A stretch of 64,000 nt of DNA from Seriola aureovittata (Eukaryota; Chordata; Actinopteri; Carangiformes; Carangidae): assembly GCF_021018895.1 (NCBI RefSeq), contig NC_079369.1:6980694-7044693 (forward strand). Reading direction: 5' to 3'. Position 1 is the stretch's first letter; the number at the start of each line of letters is the position of its first letter. This document shows positions 62,601-64,000 of this stretch, piece after piece. The notes below the pieces were generated by a model that saw only the letters and a program-made list of their open reading frames with translations, did no database searches and was not told the origin of the DNA. The translations under genes and the position numbers were made by a program.

Positions 62601-63151
62601 CAACTGTCTCCTTATGGCGAAACAAGTACAACTAGTTAACTTACTTACTGTCAACTCACTCCAGCTCTGTCCATTTCAATATCTGCTCAAAATCACTACA
62701 GGTGCCTGGAGGCAAGTAAGGTTGGTGTGTGTGTATGTCTCTGTCACAGGCTACATTTAGGGACAAGTTGGATTAGGGTAAGGAATAGGGTTAGTTAATT
62801 GGGGCAGCCTGTCCTAGTGGTAGGAGTTAGGGTTTTAGTCTCCAGGAAATGAATGCGAATCTATCTATGTGATGTCCCCAAAAGTGACCTGTGAGTGCGT
62901 GTGTGTGCGTGCGTGCGTGCGTGCGTGCGCGTCCATGTGAGAGAAGATTGCTGGTACAATAAACATGACAATCTCTAGCACAGATTAATGACGTGTTGCC
63001 CCAGCCCAAACCGGAACATGTGAAACAATGACAATCCAAAGACTAAAGATGGAATAAACAAAACAAACCAGGACCTACTGTGGTCAGCGGATCCCAAGTT
63101 AATGAGCAGCAGCAGCAGCGCACAAAGGGCAGTCCAGAGTTTGGTCTCCAT
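54515..63151 (-). CDS. Unidentified mucin-like type I membrane glycoprotein, complete, five exons
   Basis: Exons 63151-63079, 59508-59314, 57364-56837, 55608-55451 and 54559-54515 join in phase to exactly 999 nt, 332 residues. Residues 1-22 are a signal peptide (METKLWTALCALLLLLIN). Residues 25-265 are Ser/Thr/Pro-rich with several N-glycosylation sequons (such as ENTTA, SNTTT, NKTE) and a run of seven Thr, the composition of a densely O-glycosylated stalk; there are no cysteines or folded domains visible there. A single membrane helix (about 277-298, LLAGLVSAFIITAVIVTLLL) precedes a basic anchor (KLRRR) and a 34-residue tail (RPEFRRLQDLPMDDMMEDTP, then LSMYSY). I cannot name it. The sharply defined tail, not the stalk, is where orthology should be tested. 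It is tail-to-tail with ccdc163. Confidence 0.85.
54560..55450 (-). other. Mucin-like gene intron 4
   Basis: Very AT-rich. The sequence around 54680-54780 and 55190-55275 (TAATGTTTTATTAATC, AAACCATTAATAAGAC, CATTAGCCATTAGTTACAAC) resembles a common AT-rich teleost repeat from memory; borders cannot be set by eye. Confidence 0.4.
55451..55608 (-). CDS. Mucin-like gene exon 4 (membrane helix)
   Basis: 158 nt, acceptor TTTTTGTTCCAG, donor CCTATG/GTGAGC. It encodes MVHESPTLDPLLAGLVSAF, IITAVIVTLLLFLKLRRR and DNRPEFRRLQDLPM. Confidence 0.9.
55609..56836 (-). other. Mucin-like gene intron 3
   Basis: Contains a (TG)n array (56646-56682) and otherwise no recognised feature. Confidence 0.7.
56646..56682 (+). 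repeat. (TG)n microsatellite
   Basis: A pure TG run of about 18 units. Confidence 0.95.
56837..57364 (-). CDS. Mucin-like gene exon 3 (Ser/Thr-rich stalk)
   Basis: 528 nt, acceptor TCTTTCCCCAG, donor GACA/GTAAGT. It encodes a 176-residue low-complexity Ser/Thr/Pro region with a duplicated NNANKT unit, seven consecutive Thr, and repeated PTxP and STS motifs, ending SQLNVGGD. It is a single long exon, as is usual for mucin domains. Confidence 0.88.
57515..58600. repeat. Composite repeat: inverted-arm element interrupted by a second repeat
   Basis: The outer element starts TTAAGGGACCAGTTCACCTA, a form typical of a teleost non-autonomous element. It carries imperfect inverted arms of about 60 bp: 57595-57655 (TCTGCCTCCACC...TGGAGGTAAATGGA) and 58501-58560 (TCCATTCACCTCCA...GGAGGCAGAGG). 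Between them, about 57822-58455, lies a different repeat (see next entry). The outer right end is not clear. Confidence 0.55.
57822..58455 (-). repeat. Percomorph repeat, near full length
   Basis: Contains TGGCAATGTCAGTCTACTGG, CTCTGGTCCAGATTGAAATA, TTGAAATTTGGTATAGACAT, TGACTTTTTCCTCTACTGCC, GACCAAATACCTGCAAAATT, TAGTGCTAATCAGCAG and ACAGTCTCACAGAGCC. From memory these are landmarks of a repeat spread through percomorph genomes. A deleted copy in the other orientation is at 35285-35480 in this window. Confidence 0.65.
59314..59508 (-). CDS. Mucin-like gene exon 2
   Basis: 195 nt, acceptor CTCCTCATTAG, donor AATG/GTAACT. It encodes KRVLGAGAAPENTTAAAVP, TTSPVPTRHPAPTLNGSD and SSLSSNTTTFQTPELKKDN. 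Confidence 0.82.
62402..62422 (+). other. G-quadruplex motif
   Basis: GGGG-T-GGGG-T-GGGG-TCGT-GGG, four G-tracts with loops of 1, 1 and 4 bases, on the strand opposite to the mucin-like gene. Confidence 0.85.
62896..62932 (+). repeat. (GTGC)n/(TG)n microsatellite
   Basis: GTGTGTGCGTGCGTGCGTGC followed by more GTGC units. Confidence 0.9.
63079..63151 (-). CDS. Mucin-like gene exon 1 (signal peptide)
   Basis: 73 nt from an ATG in GAGAGGATGGAGACC. It encodes METKLWTALCALLLLLINLG and SADH, donor CACA/GTAGGT. Confidence 0.82.
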
Positions 63152-63388
63152 CCTCTCTCTCTCCTCTGTAAGTACTCAGTTAGAAAATGACAAAACAAAT
63201 ATCGCTCCCGCTCGTCTTGTTGTCTGACACTTGTGGCCTGTCACTCTCGTCCACACCCCGATACCACACTTTAATGGAGTAGTTTAAAAATCCCAGGCAG
63301 CTGTACGGGCTACTGTCCTACCCACCACAGTCAGCAGCTCTGCCAGTGTATGCGTGGCTGGAGGGACTGAGGGAGGAGGGTGCGCGTC

Positions 63389-63391
<3 letters not shown>

Positions 63392-63423
<32 letters not shown>

Positions 63424-63458
63424 GCTCTCTCTCTCGCTCTCTCTCTCGCTCTCTCTCC
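63392..63458 (+). repeat. (CT)n tract upstream of the mucin-like gene
   Basis: CT units with CACG and TCGC interruptions; (GA)n on the gene's strand, possibly promoter-proximal. Confidence 0.95.
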
Positions 63459-63877
63459 AGAAACAGTGCCACGTGTTCCCTGTTCAAAATAGTCAGTGGG
63501 TCTGACTCCGTGCCATGGCACTTATTCAGTACAAAGACTGACACCTACCCACACAGAGCCTGTATATCAGGGTAACAGAAACCCATGCAACTGCTGGGCT
63601 ACACAATGTGTTACTGTGCATCAGGGCAGATTGACGCACAGTATCACTCGCACAATAATACTTCTCTAGACTGGATTACTCAATGTGTCGGGGACTTTAT
63701 TAACCTGTCTTACATATCTATATTATATTAACTAGTAATTTGTTGTTGTATGCTATTAATTATATAAGGCCTTTATACAATCGCTTCTGAAATTTATTCG
63801 ATGATTACAGAAGTTTGTTTTTTTTGCGAATCATTATGCTGTTTTCGCACCAGTGACCAATGACTTGTACCATAGAG

Positions 63878-63938
63878 TATATATATATATATATATATAT
63901 GTATATGTATATGAAGTATACATATATATATGTATATG
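63878..63938 (+). repeat. (AT)n array with ATGTATATGAAG repeats
   Basis: About twelve TA units followed by two TATATGTATATGAAG copies. Confidence 0.93.
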
Positions 63939-64000
63939 AAGAAGTTAATAAAGACAATTCTACATCTGGGACAACATGGAGTCCATGCCATGCTAGGGAT

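Larger units (their letters stand above)
59509..63078 (-). other. Mucin-like gene intron 1 (3.6 kb)
   Basis: Plain AT-rich intron with a G-quadruplex motif (62402-62422), a tRNA-SINE-like phrase near 62800 (GGGGCAGCCTGTCCTAGTGG) and a (GTGC)n tract (62896-62932). I found no further exon. Confidence 0.6.
63152..64000. other. Region upstream of the mucin-like gene
   Basis: Presumed 5'UTR and promoter of the minus-strand mucin-like gene. It holds a (CT)n tract (63392-63458) about 240 bp upstream of the start codon and an (AT)n array (63878-63938). No further gene was recognised. Confidence 0.5.

Noticed and set aside
62786..62830. tRNA-like phrase GGGGCAGCCTGTCCTAGTGG considered as a tRNA gene
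   Set aside because: No B box, acceptor stem or anticodon arm can be folded; at most it is the head of a decayed tRNA-derived SINE.

Overview
The window looks like nuclear DNA of a ray-finned fish, most likely a percomorph. The reasons are split vertebrate genes with GT-AG introns, very many (CA/TG)n, (GA)n and (GT)n microsatellites, and relics of teleost-type interspersed repeats (a Rex3-like LINE tail, a TTAA-flanked MITE and several families known from percomorph genomes). There are no prokaryotic features.

Five protein-coding genes could be rebuilt by reading exons with consistent splice phases. (1) echdc2, minus strand, the 5' five coding exons at 1264-2682, running off the left edge. 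(2) lrrc52-like, plus strand, two coding exons (8885-9532 and 21254-21591) around an 11.7-kb intron, with a one-base frameshift in exon 1. (3) mmachc, minus strand, five exons, 42434-44404, complete. (4) A coiled-coil gene on the plus strand, eleven coding exons, 45452-50400, complete; its head-to-head position with mmachc identifies it as the probable ccdc163 orthologue. (5) An unidentified Ser/Thr-rich, mucin-like type I membrane protein on the minus strand, five exons, 54515-63151, complete.

Layout: 1-2.7 kb echdc2; 2.7-8.9 kb intergenic between divergent echdc2 and lrrc52; 8.9-22.3 kb lrrc52; 22.3-42.4 kb a long intergenic stretch rich in microsatellites and repeat relics, in which I found no gene; 42.4-50.4 kb the mmachc/ccdc163 divergent pair; 50.4-54.5 kb tail-to-tail intergenic or 3'UTR sequence; 54.5-63.2 kb the mucin-like gene; 63.2-64 kb its upstream region.

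The genes do not form a pathway. ECHDC2 is a mitochondrial crotonase-family protein, LRRC52 an auxiliary subunit type for BK/SLO3 potassium channels, MMACHC the cytosolic cobalamin-processing enzyme, CCDC163 a coiled-coil protein of unclear role, and the last a heavily O-glycosylated surface protein by composition. The most informative regulatory signal is a near-consensus ZNF143/THAP11 (SBS) motif between mmachc and ccdc163. It fits the known control of human MMACHC by HCFC1, THAP11 and ZNF143. I found no convincing previously undescribed multi-gene system; the best open questions are the mucin-like gene, the duplicated noncoding element upstream of lrrc52, the lrrc52 frameshift and a GC-AG intron in ccdc163.
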